Assembly (NCBI GenBank): GCA_946807835.1
Contig: CAMPEX010000001.1
Location: forward strand, 5,161,001 to 5,225,000
Reading direction: 5' to 3'
DNA length: 64,000 nt
Origin: Ailanthus altissimus
Lineage: Eukaryota; Streptophyta; Magnoliopsida; Sapindales; Simaroubaceae
How positions within the stretch are numbered: position 1 is the first letter of the stretch; every line of letters begins with the position of its first letter. Under the pieces are notes generated by a model. The model worked only from the letters and a program-made list of their open reading frames with translations, was not told the origin of the DNA and did not search any database. Shown in pieces: positions 9,307 to 23,000 of the stretch. Made by a program: the position numbers and the translations under genes.

Positions 9307-11643
9307 ATGCTCAAGGATTCGGTACAATTTGGTGGACTGCCCAACGATGATCCAAACATGCACATTATCAACTTCTTGGAGATATGTGACACATTTAAAT
9401 ACAATGGGGTGTCCGATGATGCAATTCGACTAAGATTGTTTCCCTTTTCCTTGAAAGACAAAGCAAAAAGCTGGCTGTTATCACTTCCATCTGGATCTAT
9501 AGCTACATGGGATGATCTTGCACAAAAGTTCCTCGCCAAATATTTTCCACCTGCTAAAACTGCCAAGATGAGGAACGACATCACATCATTCCTACAACTA
9601 GATGGAGAATCTCTTTATGAGGCATGGGAGAGATACAGGGATATGCAAAGAAAATGTCCTCATCATGGAGTTCCGAAGTGGTTACTTGTACAAACATTCT
9701 ACAATGGATTAGCCGGTCAATTCAGAACAATAGTAGATGCTGCAGCTGGAGGAGCACTCATGAATAAATCAACTGATGAAGCATATGATCTACTAGATGA
9801 GATGGCGTCCAATGCCTATCAATGGCCCACCGAAAGGTCAACTACAAGAAAGATCGCTGGATTACATGAAGTAGACACTTTGACTACATTATCTGCCCAA
9901 GTCAACCTCTTGACCAAACAATTAAGCAACTTGGGAGTTAATGCCATCAAGAGTCAACCTATCACTTGCGATTTCTGTGGAGGAAATCATGCTAATGGAC
10001 AATGCATGGAGACTGCTCAATATGTAGGGGACTTCAACCGCAACAATCCTAACTCTAATTTTTACAATCCTGGATGGAGAAATCACCCCAACTTCTCATG
10101 GAGCAACAATAATCAAGGACAGTATTCCAAAGCTCCTCCTGGCTTCCAACCGCAAATTCAGCAAGAGAAGAAACCAGACATTGAAGACATGCTCCTGCAA
10201 TACATGAAGAAAACAGATGCACTCTTTCAAAGTCAAACAGCTTCACTTAGAGCCTTGGAAAATCAAGTAGGGCAGCTCGCAACAGCAATAAACAATCGAC
10301 CTCAAGGAACTCTACCAAGCAACACCGAAGTCAATCCAAAAGGAAGCGTAGAACAGTGCCAAGCCATCTCCCTAAGAAGTGGTAAAGTCTTACATGACAA
10401 TACTCCTCAACCACAGCTTTCAGAAATGATAGAGAAGGAAAAAGAACCAGTGGTCCAGCAAGATGACGTGCAACCATATAGACCACCTATACCATTTCCT
10501 CAGAGATTACAGCAGCTTAGAAACCAAGAGAAGAGTGATGAGACGCAGAAAAGCATAGAATCTGGTATTCAAGTACAAGAACAGAAAAGTGAAAATGCAG
10601 CAGAAGATACCAGTAGCAACCTGCAGAAGCAACCTATGCAGTCATTCACTCCACCACCTCCATTTCCTCAGAGACTGCAAAAGAAGAAACTAGATAAGCA
10701 ATTTTCTAAATTTCTTAATATTTTTAAGAAATTACATATTAATCTTCCTTTTGCAGATGCACTGGAGCAAATGCCGAGCTATGTGAAATTTATGAAGGAA
10801 ATCCTATCAAAGAAGAGAAAAATAGATGACTTCGAGACTGTGGCCCTGACAGAAGAGTGTAGCGCCATCCTCCTAAAGAAGCTACCTCCAAAGCTTAAAG
10901 ATCCTGGGAGTTTCACCATACCATGCTCAATTGGGAATTATGATTTTGGGAAAGCACTTTGTGATCTGGGAGCCAGCATTAATCTTATGCCATTGTCCGT
11001 GTATAAAAAGTTGGGACTGAGAGAAGCCAAGCCAACAAATATCACACTTCAGTTAGCAGATCGTTCTCTCACCTATCCTAAGGGATTAATTGAAGATGTG
11101 TTGGTTAAGGTCGATAAATTCATCTTCCCTGCCGATTTTATTGTTTTGGATATGGAAGAAGACAAGGAGATCCCAATCATCCTTGGAAGACCCTTCCTAG
11201 CCACTGGAAGAACAATTATTGATGTGCAAAAAGGGCAGTTGACCATGAGAGTACAAGAGGATACAGTCACTTTTAAGGTCTTCAAGGAGATCAAATTACC
11301 AGCTGAAAATGAAGACTGTTTCTGCATTAATGTGGTGCATCCAAGCGTTAAGCAAATTAAAGATATGGAGACATTGGATCCTCACATCCGAAAAAGAGCA
11401 TTAAAGCATAGGAAGGCAAGAGAGAAAAAGAAAAAGCAGCATCACGACGAAGCAAGCAAAGAGAAAGAAAAGGAAAAACCATCTCCTCAGTCTAAGATTA
11501 AAGTCTTTCCGGAGAGACATAAGGAGAATCCAGCAAAAGATACTGCCCGAGATTTAATTACAAAAATATGGAAGCCAAAAAAGAAGAAAGCCAGCAAGAT
11601 CACTCACACAAATGCTTCCACCAACATCTTCGACCCACCATAA
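9307..11643 (+). CDS. gag-pro: Gag-protease polyprotein, Athila-like (778 aa), second copy
   Basis: The protein is identical to that at 3330-5666, with the same Gag core, CX2CX3HX4C knuckle, DLGAS protease motif and Lys-rich tail. The upstream N-terminal fragment (9068-9208) carries the same frameshift. Perfect conservation of an intact frame in both copies points to very recent duplication rather than to selection on each copy. Confidence 0.92.
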   Translation: MLKDSVQFGGLPNDDPNMHIINFLEICDTFKYNGVSDDAIRLRLFPFSLKDKAKSWLLSLPSGSIATWDDLAQKFLAKYFPPAKTAKMRNDITSFLQLDGESLYEAWERYRDMQRKCPHHGVPKWLLVQTFYNGLAGQFRTIVDAAAGGALMNKSTDEAYDLLDEMASNAYQWPTERSTTRKIAGLHEVDTLTTLSAQVNLLTKQLSNLGVNAIKSQPITCDFCGGNHANGQCMETAQYVGDFNRNNPNSNFYNPGWRNHPNFSWSNNNQGQYSKAPPGFQPQIQQEKKPDIEDMLLQYMKKTDALFQSQTASLRALENQVGQLATAINNRPQGTLPSNTEVNPKGSVEQCQAISLRSGKVLHDNTPQPQLSEMIEKEKEPVVQQDDVQPYRPPIPFPQRLQQLRNQEKSDETQKSIESGIQVQEQKSENAAEDTSSNLQKQPMQSFTPPPPFPQRLQKKKLDKQFSKFLNIFKKLHINLPFADALEQMPSYVKFMKEILSKKRKIDDFETVALTEECSAILLKKLPPKLKDPGSFTIPCSIGNYDFGKALCDLGASINLMPLSVYKKLGLREAKPTNITLQLADRSLTYPKGLIEDVLVKVDKFIFPADFIVLDMEEDKEIPIILGRPFLATGRTIIDVQKGQLTMRVQEDTVTFKVFKEIKLPAENEDCFCINVVHPSVKQIKDMETLDPHIRKRALKHRKAREKKKKQHHDEASKEKEKEKPSPQSKIKVFPERHKENPAKDTARDLITKIWKPKKKKASKITHTNASTNIFDPP

Positions 11644-11689
11644 AAGAAAAGGAAGCCCCGTCAAGCCGATGACGTTAAATCAAGCGCTA

Positions 11690-11707
11690 CTTGGGAGGCA
11701 ACCCAAG
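11690..11707 (+). other. Conserved post-coding hairpin, unit 2
   Basis: It has the same CTTGGG/CCCAAG stem and AGGCAA loop as unit 1. Confidence 0.7.
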
Positions 11708-11803
11708 GAAATTATTATTATTATTATTATCATTTTTTTTAATTTTTTTTTTTTTTTTTTTTCAGCATTTAAAAAAAAATAAAATAAAATAAACCAAGAC
11801 TTT

Positions 11804-12000
11804 CAGCGCTCCAGCGGCATGACATGGCGCGGCAGCGATAGGAAAATCGAGCACCACCGCCCCCGCGGTACACGCAACATCGCGCCAGCGCAAATTCCAG
11901 TAACTGTGCAGAAATCATCCTTCAGCGCTGCAGCGATAGAAGATTACCGCGGCAGCGCCAGAACATCGCCCCAGCGATGGAGACTCAGCGCGGCAGCGAA
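11804..12000 (+). repeat. GC-rich motif array, internal copy of unit 2
   Basis: It copies the array at 5826-6022, displaced by 5978 bp because of the extra T upstream. Confidence 0.75.
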
Positions 12001-13466
12001 AATTGACCAGGGAAGTCTCTTACTTTCACTTCTTTATTTTTCGACATTGGGGACAATGTCTAAATTAAGTTTGGGGGTGGGAAACACTTTCTTGTGTTCA
12101 TTTTTCTGCATGATTTGAGTGGTCATTCTTGTGGGTTAAAATTTTTTTTTTAGTTACTTAGTTTTTTTTTTTTTTTTTGTTTAGTTAATTCATTTTTATT
12201 AGGTTTTGATAAGATGATCATTAGTCTATGATAAGAAAAAGAATACATGGTTGAATTTATTTTTACACATCCATAGGGAATGATAGATACTTGAGACAAT
12301 TTTGATTACCTAAGTTTAGGAACAAATTTGACCTTACTTATAATCACCATTTTTTTGAGCACCTTATAAGCATGAATAGTTATAACTATTACTTAGAGAT
12401 ACTTATGCTTTAGGGAGTACACCACAGTCTCGAAGACCGATACTCTAGAACTTGTCTTTAATTACTACTTGAGGCGAAATTCTAGAAAACACATGAATAG
12501 GGAAATGACATTAGGCCATCTTTGGACCGATTGAGCCTTTTTAGCCTACCATTTTAGAGTATATTTATCCCTAGTACCCTATTTTGAGCCTAATTACCCA
12601 TTCTTTGGTTTAACCACATTACAAGCCCAAGACTTAAAGATTACTTATCTAGAAATTTGCCCATAACACCATAAACCTTGCATTTACTTAGAAATACTCT
12701 TGAAAAGAAAAAAGGTTGTGGTGATATGAGAAAAATAAAGTTTGGGTGGTATTTATCAATCTAAGTTTGGGGGTATATAAAATTGAAAAAAAAAAAGAAA
12801 AAGAAAGAAAAAGAGAAAATAAAATACCCCCAGCTTAAGAAAAAGAAGAAATTCTTTGAAAAATAAAAGGTTGAAAAGAAAGATGGGAACACAATAAGTT
12901 TGGGGGAAGAGATAATATAAGGAAAAGAAGATCAAGAGGTTTCTAGGTAAAATCTAAGTGTTCATGGTGTAATTTGAACTTCATATATTTATCCTTTTAT
13001 CCCACCTTGACCCTAGCCTTACATTACAAGCTAAGTAAAGTCCTAAATAGATCCCTAGACATGTGATTTTCTACATTAGTGGAGAGTGGTAATAAAGACA
13101 AGCTTATGGAAGTGTCATTATACAAATTAAATGCCGAGACATCATCTTTTCTGTACAAACTAAAGTATAAAGTAAATCAAAGTATGGTTTTCGCTATTTG
13201 CTTGCTGCTTGCACACACACACATGGTGATTATTTATGAGGAAGAATGAGGGACTAAATAAAGATAGTTGAGAATTGTTAATAGCTATTTATCGATCTTA
13301 AGGATTTGTATCATTTCGTCAGCCTTTGAGACAATGATTTTGATCATCTTACTAGTTTATTATATTTTGTTTTATTTTGTTAAATAAGTCAAGTATAACC
13401 CTTTGTTTCTCTCTTAGTTTTATTTTATTGCTTGAGGACAAGCAAGTATTTAAGTTTGGGGGAATT

Positions 13467-14901
13467 TGATAAGGGCAAATTTGTCATATATTTTCTCATG
13501 TTTTTATTATTGATATTTTATGATTTTATGAGAATAGATGGCTATTTATGTGCATTATTGTTATTTATAGGGACTTGAACGAAATTTAAAGAAAGAACGC
13601 AAAAGGAGCGAAAACAGGGACTAAAATGCAAAGTTTTCAAAGTATGTGTCCATCGCCTCAGCGCCACAAGGATTTTCGCCCCAGCTCTGAAATAGTGATC
13701 GAAATAAGAAAAACGACCTGATTAAGTCGCGTCTAGCGCCCCAGCGGTATACAGTTACCGCCCCGGCGACGAGCCAGCGCCCCAGCGCTATTAACATAGC
13801 GCGCCAGCGGTGAAGGCTTTTTCACGCGTCGCCCCAGCGACAGATGCATAGCGCGCCAGCGGTAGTGCGAGTCCTAGTCCGACGAGAATTGAGATTTTCA
13901 AGCTCAAATCAATCCCTATATAAAGCCACTCGTTCCCAGCCTTCAAGAAACAATTCAAGACGACCCAAGAGCACCAAAAATACAGAGTACGAGTCTTGGA
14001 GAGCAATAGGAGCTTAATTGAAGCATCTTTAGAGAGAGATACAAGACGTTCTTCGGCATCAAGAGTTTCTAGGCAGCGCAATTAAGAGCAATTCGACGTC
14101 TATATCGGTTTGCGATTGATTGTATCATGTTTTATAATTATTTCTACTGCTGTTCTCTTGTAGCCATGAGCTAACTTGTTTTCTAGGGTTAATATTTGAA
14201 CTCAATATGTGTGCTTAATTGCCATATCTTTTAATATTTGATAAACTTAGTCTTTTATTATTTAAATTACTTGTGTTTAATGCTTCAATATATCTGGCCA
14301 ATATATGGTGAATGAGTTGGTAATATTATTGATAAACTCGGAAGAGGAATCATAATATTTAGACCTAGGTAATTTGATGCATGATTGTAGAGTAACATTC
14401 AATGTTGCATATGCAAGTTTCAACTTAGGATAGGAATATACCTAATTGGCATGTATGATCAATAAGACCTAATCTTAATGAATCTTAATTTATTACAAGT
14501 ACCATAGGAATATAGGTATTTGGTAAACTAAGATATACTTGCATGACCTTGGAAGAGGCTTGTGAATACATTAGCGTCTTGATCAATAATAAAGACTAAG
14601 TGAGTTAAATATTAGAGGATTAATCATTAGAAACATATTGAGGGATAATATTAATCCTAGGTTCTCTCTACGTTGCTATATCTTTAAATCTCATTACATT
14701 GTGTTTTTACTTTTATATTTTCTACATTCATTCTTGGATTTTTATTTTTCTGAATAATTATTAGAAAGACATAATTTTAGTAATTGGTTAATAAGAAGAA
14801 ATTATCCCTGTGGGTTCGACATCCGACTAATTAGTCTCTTTATTACTTGCATACGATAGTGTATACTTGCACTTAATTTATGATATAGAAATATCGCATC
14901 A
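13467..14901 (+). repeat. LTR copy 3 (right end of the array)
   Basis: It is the same 1435-bp LTR with TATA at 13917-13924. It ends CGCATCA and, unlike the other two, is followed by unrelated DNA instead of a PBS. This marks the right edge of the array. Confidence 0.95.
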
Positions 14902-15510
14902 CTATGGCACTCAAAAACTCAATGTTGCGGCGCCCAAATCATAACGTCTAGCATTGTGGCACCAACTTTTCAATGTTGTAGCGGCCAAGATAGAACATTC
15001 AGCAATGTAATGCTAAAAGTTGGAAAACTGGTGCCGCAACACCACAAAATGAATGTTGCAGCCTAGTATGGTTATACTTTATTTCAAACTTTTTATTTTA
15101 GTTGAATTAAACTTCCTTTCTTTTTACAATTCAAACTAGAGTTTGGTTAAGAAGTTAAATACTATAAATAGGCTTTTATATTGGCCTTGAGAGACATCAC
15201 TAACATTAGCAAATTGAGAGATCAATTGTAATCCCTAGAGAAAGAATTCTTTATAATTATTGTAAAGAAAGTTCTTTGTAGGTTCTTATTTTATTCAATA
15301 AAAGAAGCGTGGATCTTATTTCACTGTGAATGTAGGCAATTGTTAAATCATATAAATATTTGTGTGTTTTCTTCTTTCTTACTTTCTCTTATCTTCTTAT
15401 ACTTTCTTTAGTAATGCAAATTATCATACTTTTAAAACGTTTCTGCCAAAGCTTCACTTAGGCTGAATGAGGTACTTCTTTTTTCATATATATATAATAA
15501 TAGCGAGCGC
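14902..15510 (+). repeat. Probable remnant of an unrelated LTR (target of the array)
   Basis: The first 165 bp hold degenerate motifs such as AATGTTGCGGC, CATTGTGGCACC and GTGCCGCAACACC, reminiscent of the GC-rich arrays. A TATA-like ACTATAAATA follows near 15159, then a leader-like segment, AATAAA near 15297, and a GTGAATGTAGGCAATTG segment of the kind seen in plant LTR R-U5 regions. Borders are not determined. The assignment rests on promoter-like layout only. Confidence 0.4.
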
Positions 15511-17091
15511 AGTCGCCATTAGGAATGATAAAACTGATTTAGTCCTTTAACTATCTCCATTTCAAGTATATAAATTAGCAAAAGCAAGGTATGGATTTTA
15601 GATTGAAAAGTAAAACCCAAAATGAAACAAACACAAAACAAAAAAGAATGATGGTGGAAGATGATCGCATAAGGGCCTCGAACATAGCCACTATAAGGCC
15701 AAGCTTGGCCCTCGCAAGGCTTGGCTTGATTAAGCAAGGTCATACATTGTGGCCCTCGTGAGCTTCACATAACCACAATGAAGGTTGTCTGTTCACCATC
15801 CTAGCCACGCATGACCATTTAAACACCAACAATCACTTATTAATTTAGGTTGATTCATTTAGATTTTAGGGTGAAAGAGAGAGGGGATAAAAGAAAAGGA
15901 AAAAAGAAAAATTTTGTGTTTCTAAGATTAGTGTTAATTTTTATTATAATTATTTTAACATTAGGTAATTACATTTTTTTAATCCCTTTCTTACTTAATT
16001 TTGATAGCAAAATTAATGACAAAGGTGTGAGTTATAAATTTTTTTTTGAATAATTGAAAATGCAATGAAATTTGTCAATTTAAATAAACTGGCAAGACTC
16101 ACGAAATTTAGGTCCATTGCAGGTCATGCCATGCCCAAGAACGCAGGCTTAATGTGTTGGGCTCAGACACTATTTTTCATTTACATAGCTCAACTCTATG
16201 AATTATTTTAACTCTCTTTAAAATTTCTCAAATTATTTCATTTTTTTTTAATTTCATTCATCCAATTCTAAATTTTCAACACAATTTTAAATTTCAATAT
16301 TCTTAATATTGAGAGTAATGAATTTGAAGAAAATATGTTAATGTCATCACAAATAGATCTTTCATCTTAAATATTAAATTTTTTATAAATTTTAATACAA
16401 ATATTAATTTTTCATAAATTTTAATACAAATATTAAATTAAAAAAATATAAAAAAGTTTTATTTAGTCTAATGATTAATAACCTTTATTTAGTTAAATTT
16501 TTAGTCATAAATCTAACAAAATTTAATATTTTATAATGGACACTTAATTTATCGTGCTAGCCATGAAGCCAAAATGACTTGTGGACTTAGATTCGTGCTA
16601 GCTCGTGACAGGCCATACCTTGACACGGCCGATTGGGCAGAAAATGTGGTCTAACTAGGTCAAGTCACAACAACCCACAGCACGCTACAAGCATAACTTA
16701 ACCCAATTGTCAACTCTAGTCCGAGCAAAGATTTTCCAATGCATTTAAGTAGAAGAGCAGGACCTCAATTGAAAAAATTGGCCCTCGCAACAAACAAGGA
16801 TACAAATTGAGTAAAATAGCAGCAATCGGCCCAAAATCGAATTCAAAACTTGGAAGTCAAGAGATCAAGGGCCCAATTACATAAAAAACTGAACAGCTAA
16901 ATTGCTTGTCTTCTTCTTCACATAGGCCATCTAAACAATTTCAACAATCACTTTTCTTCGATATCCTCTTCTCTTAACTGATCCTCTTCTTCCTCTTTTT
17001 CGTTAAACCCTCTATCCCTACACCCCCTCCCTCTCATCTCCACTCCCAAAAAACGACGCCGTTATTCCCCAGAGGGAGCCAGTAATCAATC
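15511..17091. other. Intergenic region upstream of TIC110
   Basis: I see no gene here. The region is AT-rich with short low-complexity runs. The segment around 16550-16720 has repeated CGTGCTAG/GACACGG-type words and ends with CAATTGTCAACTCTA, which could be the edge of a decayed DNA transposon; this is unconfirmed. The last 190 bp (about 16905-17091) are pyrimidine-rich (CTTCTTCTT-type tracts) and probably hold the core promoter and 5' UTR of TIC110. I saw no clear TATA box. Confidence 0.5.
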
Positions 17092-20000
17092 ATGAACCAC
17101 ACTTCTCTCCTTACCACTCCCACTTCAAATCGCCCCCTTCTCTTCTCCCCCTTCACCAACCCTTCCCCTATCCGTTTAGCCCCTTACTCTCTCCCTAAAC
17201 GCCGCCGCTTCAAAGTTTCCTTCCCCCGCAATTGCTCATCTTCCGCTTCCACGTCAGCGTCAGCCGCCAAAATTAACTCCGATATTTGGGGACCGAGAAA
17301 GGAACTCGAAGGCATCCAGCCTGTCGTGGATAAATTGTCACCCCCGGTGAGGCTAGCAGCGTCGGCCGTCGTTATTGCTGGTGCTATATTCGGGGGGTTT
17401 AAGTTAGGGTCTAAGTTTGGTGGGTCCCGCAATGTGGCCATTGGTGGTGCCGCCGTTCTGGGCGCTGCTGGTGGGGCCATGGCCTATGCCTTAAACGCCG
17501 CCGTTCCTGAAGTTGCGGCGAAACGGCTGCATGATTACGTGGCAGATTGTGATGATCCTGGCGCTGTCAAGAGAGAGGAGATTGAGGCGATTGCGAATGA
17601 GTTAGTTTATTATTCAGTTCAATCTACTTGCTGTTTAATTTAAAGTTTCTGCCATTTAGTATGTTTAATTTTTGCTTAACATTTTTCTTTTACATATTTA
17701 ATATTGGAGATATGGCGTGAGCAAACAAGATGAAGCATTTAATGCAGAGCTGTTGGATATATACTGCTGGTGAGTCATAAGGAAATTTGTTCTACTTTTG
17801 AATTCCTGAGATGTTAACATTCTTACATGTGTGGTTTATTTGTGTAAAGAAAGAGTGGCTGTTGACCACACCATTTGTGTAAACATGGCGCAATCATATA
17901 ATGCCCTTTTGATTGAATTGCAAATAGTGGTGATATCGCTAGTTGTAATGTGAGCAATGTAAACCATCTGTATACATATTTGTCTACTGTAACTTAAAAA
18001 TTTGAAATGGATCGTTCGTTTCTATTTTTTTTTGGTCTAATTTAATCCAATGATTGTACATATTTGTAGCTTTGTGACTTCAGTCCTTCCTCCCGGAAGT
18101 GAGGATCTTAAAGGTGACGAAGTTGACAAAATCATCCAATTTAAAAATGCTTTAGGTATTGAGGATCCAGATGCAGCTGCCATGCATGTAGAGGTATTCT
18201 AACATTTCTTATCTGTGAATATGTATCTGCAGAATCACTATTTTTGTGGTCAATTTGTTGAAGCTAAATTTGTGATTTTGCACATTGGTTTCTAGATTGG
18301 TCGTAGAATTTTCAGGCAAAGGCTTGAAGTTGGAGATCGTGATTCTGACATAGAGCAGCGTCAGGTAATTAACCTATAATTATGCTAGCTTAAATCCTTC
18401 TCCGTGGTTTAGTTAAGAGATGGGGCTTGACCATTATTGGTGTCTCCAGTGCAGGCATTTCAGAAGCTGATATATGTTTCCACTCTTGTGTTTGGGGATG
18501 CATCATCATTCCTTTTGCCTTGGAAGCGTGTTTTCAAAGTCACTGATTCACAGGTATTTATACGTCAATTATACTTGCTCTCAAATTTAATGCCTTAGGT
18601 CAGCAATATTCTTGTGTTCTGCCAATTAAAGTTATCAAAAGTTCCAACTTTTTTTGGCTATAGGTTGAGATTGCTGTCCGCGATAATGCCAAACGCTTGT
18701 ATGCTTCTAAGCTAAAATCTGTTGGCAGAGGTAATTACATCATTTTTAAGGTCTTTATCACTGTGTTTTGTTGTCGCCTTAAGTGATCTGGCCATACAAT
18801 GAAGAATAAGATTGTGGACACGGACCAATTTTTTAGTTTTATGTTTTGTTGATAAAAAGTGAACACTGAGTGGTTTGGACAGTAATTTTTTTAGATTTAT
18901 GTCTTGTAGGATGTGTTAGCCAATTCCTTTTCTTTTTTCTTCCTTATGATTTAAACTTTTCCTTGGTTTTTTGCATGGAATGATTTGTTTGATTACGTTG
19001 TGTTGGTAAGTAAGTGATATCAAATTGATTACCAAGAAATTATGTATTTGATCAAGGCAGGGGTTAGTTAGGTCGGTAATTTTTAAAATAACTTGTTAAA
19101 TTCTTCTGTACGCGCTGTCATGAACAACTTGAAGTTTTGTTCTTTTCTAAGCTTTTTATTTTTTGGTCAGAGATGTATTGTTTGGTTTTCTAATCTGATA
19201 AATTTAAGTCAAAACATTTTTGTTAATACTTGGGTAGACATTTTGGATGCTAATAAAATTTGAAATATTCACTTTCAGATGTTGATGCAAAGCAGCTTGT
19301 GAGCCTAAGAGAAGCTCAACTTGTGTATCGTCTTTCAGACGAGGTCCCTTCACCGTCTATTATTATTGATGGGCTTATCCACTAAATATTATATATCTTT
19401 GATTTCTGTGATATATTTTGTTTTATACAGCTTGCTGAAGATTTGCTCAGGGAGCATGCAAGGAAATTAGTTGAGGAAAATATTATAACAGCACTCAGTG
19501 TATTGAAGTCGAGAACAAGAGCAGTGTATGGCCACTAATTACCTGGCTCAATTTGTGCTCATACAGCAAAATATTAATTCGTTTTATTGTCCATTTGGCC
19601 ATCTTTTCCCTCATTGAAGTAATTTTGTTATACATTTCCTTCTGTGAGTGTGTCTGAAGAGTAGTGGTCGGAATTCAGATTGAAATGATATTTTGTGGGT
19701 TAGGACCCTAAACATGAACAAGAGAAATCTATTTTTTGCGTGCTAAGGTCAATCGTAACCTGCTAATTTCCTGTTGTTGTAATGTGCCAAATTTCAAGCT
19801 CTACTAAGAACGTGCTTGTTGCATTTTCTTTGAGTATTGTTAGATGTGTTGGTTTGTAGTTTTGTTAATATTTCACAATCTGTTGCATTTCCACAATTTA
19901 ATATTGTAATCTGAATTTCCAGCAAGGGAATCACGCGAGTCGTTGAAGAGCTAGATAAGGTATTGGCTTTTAATAATCTGCTAATCACTTTAAAGGAGCA

Positions 20001-23000
20001 TCCAGATGCTGATCACTTTGCCTGTGGGGTTGGTCCGGTGTCTTTAGTAGGTAGAAACACTTTTGTTTTTGACGAAGTTTCAGCTTTATATATCCTTTAG
20101 CGAGTACTAATGTAAAGTTTTGGCTTAGGTGGTGAGTTTGATGGTGACAGAAAGATGGATGACTTGAAGCTCCTTTACAGAGCATATGTAACGGATGCTT
20201 TATCTGGTGGCCGGATGGAAGAACATAAGGTGAATAAAAATAAGTTGAAGTGTTTGTATAGAATGTATGTGTTGGTTGTTTCCACTTTCTTTAGCTAAGC
20301 CTTTGGTGTCTACTTTGCACACTGGAAGCTGGGCAGAAAAAGAAATTACTTTCTGTTCAGGTAGTATGTTGTATTTTTCTGTTTGATTGGTAGTGCAACC
20401 TGTGGCAGCTGAGAACCTACCTGGCTTGTTTAGCAATTTTGTGCGTCGTGGATTAGGTTGGCAGTGTAAGATGCACCATGCTCAATAAGCTGAGTAATAA
20501 TTTCTTAATTACCTTTTCTCCTTTTGTTAGTTAATCCAACCTTGTCCATGTTCTCTTTAGATAACAGGCACCATAGGCCATCCTATGCCGTCTACATTTT
20601 TATAGAAAACACATTAAATTTCTCAATCTTTCCCAAATTGTCCTTTTATCTATTCAACTAAGGTGATGATCCAACAAAGAGGCAGCTCTGCAGTTTCTAG
20701 ATTGTAATAGGTTGTTGATCAAACTTGTAATGGGTCCTGTATAGGAGGATTTTCTTGTTAGTGGCTAGCAGGTTAGCGGGTGAGCGACATCTTCACTGTA
20801 TACCACTGTCGTCCTCTCCCAGCTGCTCTGTCAAGACTTCGTTAACCCTTTATCTGCCTTAGCTTTCAGTATGCATATCAGGTCTTTGAAGTATGTCTTT
20901 TCCTTTGTTGTCATTTAGAGGATGGAAAGAGGGATAAAATGAAAGAAGAAACACAACTTAAAATTTTAGTCTTCACATGTTTCTGTGATTGGGTAGGATT
21001 TTATTTTAGCAGTCCAAGATTTTTTTACATCTGCTTATTACTTGGAGGGTTGATCCCTTATAAGCATGTGTGGTATGAAATATCATATGTTTTCTGTCCA
21101 GTATATCAACTAAACCTCAAAATTCCACACAATCTTGAAGTAAACATTTCTGATCATGCGAATCCTGTTTTGCTCTATTCAAGGCCATGCTTTTTTAAGT
21201 CGTGTGTTTGTATGATCATTTACTTTGATCATATGTTACTTTACTATTTTAAGTCGTGCGTTTGGCGTTTGGAAGACCTTCTTGTAGGATGGATGGAAGG
21301 GAGAAATCTATTGAAAAAATTCTCATCAGATTTACTTTCTATAAACTATCTTTCCTTTTCCTTTATGGTAGCATGCTGCTTTGCATCAATTGAGGAATAT
21401 ATTTGGTTTGGGTAAACGAGAGACGGAGGCCATCACAATTGATGTCACCTCAAAGGTATACCGCAAACGGCTTGCTCAAGCTGTTTCTGGTGGTGATTTA
21501 GAAGCAGCAGATAGTAAAGCAGCTTTCCTTCAAAATCTTTGTGAGGAGTTGCACTTTGATCCCCAGAAGGCGAGTGAGATTCACGAAGGTAATAAATAGA
21601 GCTGTCAAAGTTTTTTAAACTATGGAAGATTGAATATGAGTTGTAACATTTTTGGTATGGGGAGACAGGAAAAAGAAAAAAAAAATTGGACTTCTCCAAT
21701 TCTGTTTATGGATTTGTTTTGCCAATTGAAGTTTTCTTGTGTTTCAGAAGTGGCTGATATTTTTACTTTATTTTCAGAAATTTACAGGCAAAAGCTTCAG
21801 CAGTGTGTAGCTGATGGTGAGCTGAGTGACAATGATGTTGCTGCTTTGTTGAAGTTACGAGTCATGCTATGTATTCCTCAGCAAACTGTTGAAGCAGCTC
21901 ATTCTGACATCTGTGGCAGTTTGTTTGAAAAGGTTATATATCTTTGTTATATAAGAACCCTTCTTGCAGAATATGTTTTTATCTGGACTGTTCTTTTATT
22001 GGTTTCCTTTCTGACAAATACTGGGACCAAAAAGTTGGAAGTGTGCATTTGGATACTTAATAATGCTTGTCCATTTCATTAGTATTTTCATGTGGGGTCT
22101 AGAATCCAATGGATAAGTGGAGAAATCGATACTTCTCCATGGTCTTCTGATGGGCCTGTATTGTGCAATTAAAGACGTCTTAGATTATCAAAACATGTCT
22201 TCTGATTCCCTTCTAACTTTTAGATCAAATCAGCAAGTGAGACCAGTCTTACTGGAAAGTAGCAAATCAAAGAGGAAATTTCCTTTCTTTCGAAAAGTCG
22301 AACCAATTTGCTTTAGTTGATGCCTGATACAGTGCACTGTCTTATGTGTGCCAGTGACGTTTTCACATGTATGCAGTTTAAGAGCATACTTTTCTAGTTT
22401 GGATTGTTATCAATTTTGACTGATACGTGTATTTTCTTTGAAGGCTTATTGCTCAGTTTAAAATTTTAATTTTTCAAATTTTATATATTGATATATTTTT
22501 TGTTAGAATTTGCATTTATTATAGCTGCATAAGTTATTGAACTGTAGATTCTTCCTATTCATATTTCTGAGAGATGAAGTTCTGTCATGCTAATTATCTA
22601 TTCCCCTTTTCAGGTTGTGAAAGAGGCAATTGCTTCTGGTGTTGATGGTTATGATGCTGATGTTAAGAAAGCAGTGAGAAAGGCTGCACATGGCTTGCGA
22701 TTAACAAGGGAAGCTGCAATGTCTATTGCTAGCAAGGCAGTAAGTATCACTTCTATTACTGGGCTTTTAGAAAATATGTCTGTATTTAACATGTTTCCAC
22801 ATTATTATATTATGTTTCACCTTTTCTATGCAGGTCCGGAGGATATTTATGAACTATATAAAACAATCTCGGGCAGCTGAGAACCGCACTGAGGCTGCAA
22901 AAGTACTTAAGAAAATGATAGCTTTCAACACCTTGGTTGTGACTGAATTGGTGGCAGATATTAAAGGAGAATCTTCTGATGCTCCAGAAGAAGAGCCCGT

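Larger units (their letters stand above)
7489..14901 (+). mobile_element. Non-autonomous Athila-like LTR retrotransposon, unit 2 (LTR to LTR)
   Basis: This is a second complete unit, sharing its 5' LTR with unit 1. It is 1 bp longer per period because the T-run after gag is 20 rather than 19. The third LTR ends at 14901 and is followed by CTATG. The matching target duplication would be left of the window and cannot be checked. Confidence 0.93.

Noticed and set aside
16060..16720. A definite hAT or MULE element upstream of TIC110
   Set aside because: Only one possible end and some repeated words are visible; I could not find matching termini or a target duplication.
20939..21415. 158-codon ORF between TIC110 exons 10 and 11
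   Set aside because: It lies in the 1142-bp intron 10 and runs into exon 11 out of frame; the spliced TIC110 model explains the coding sequence.
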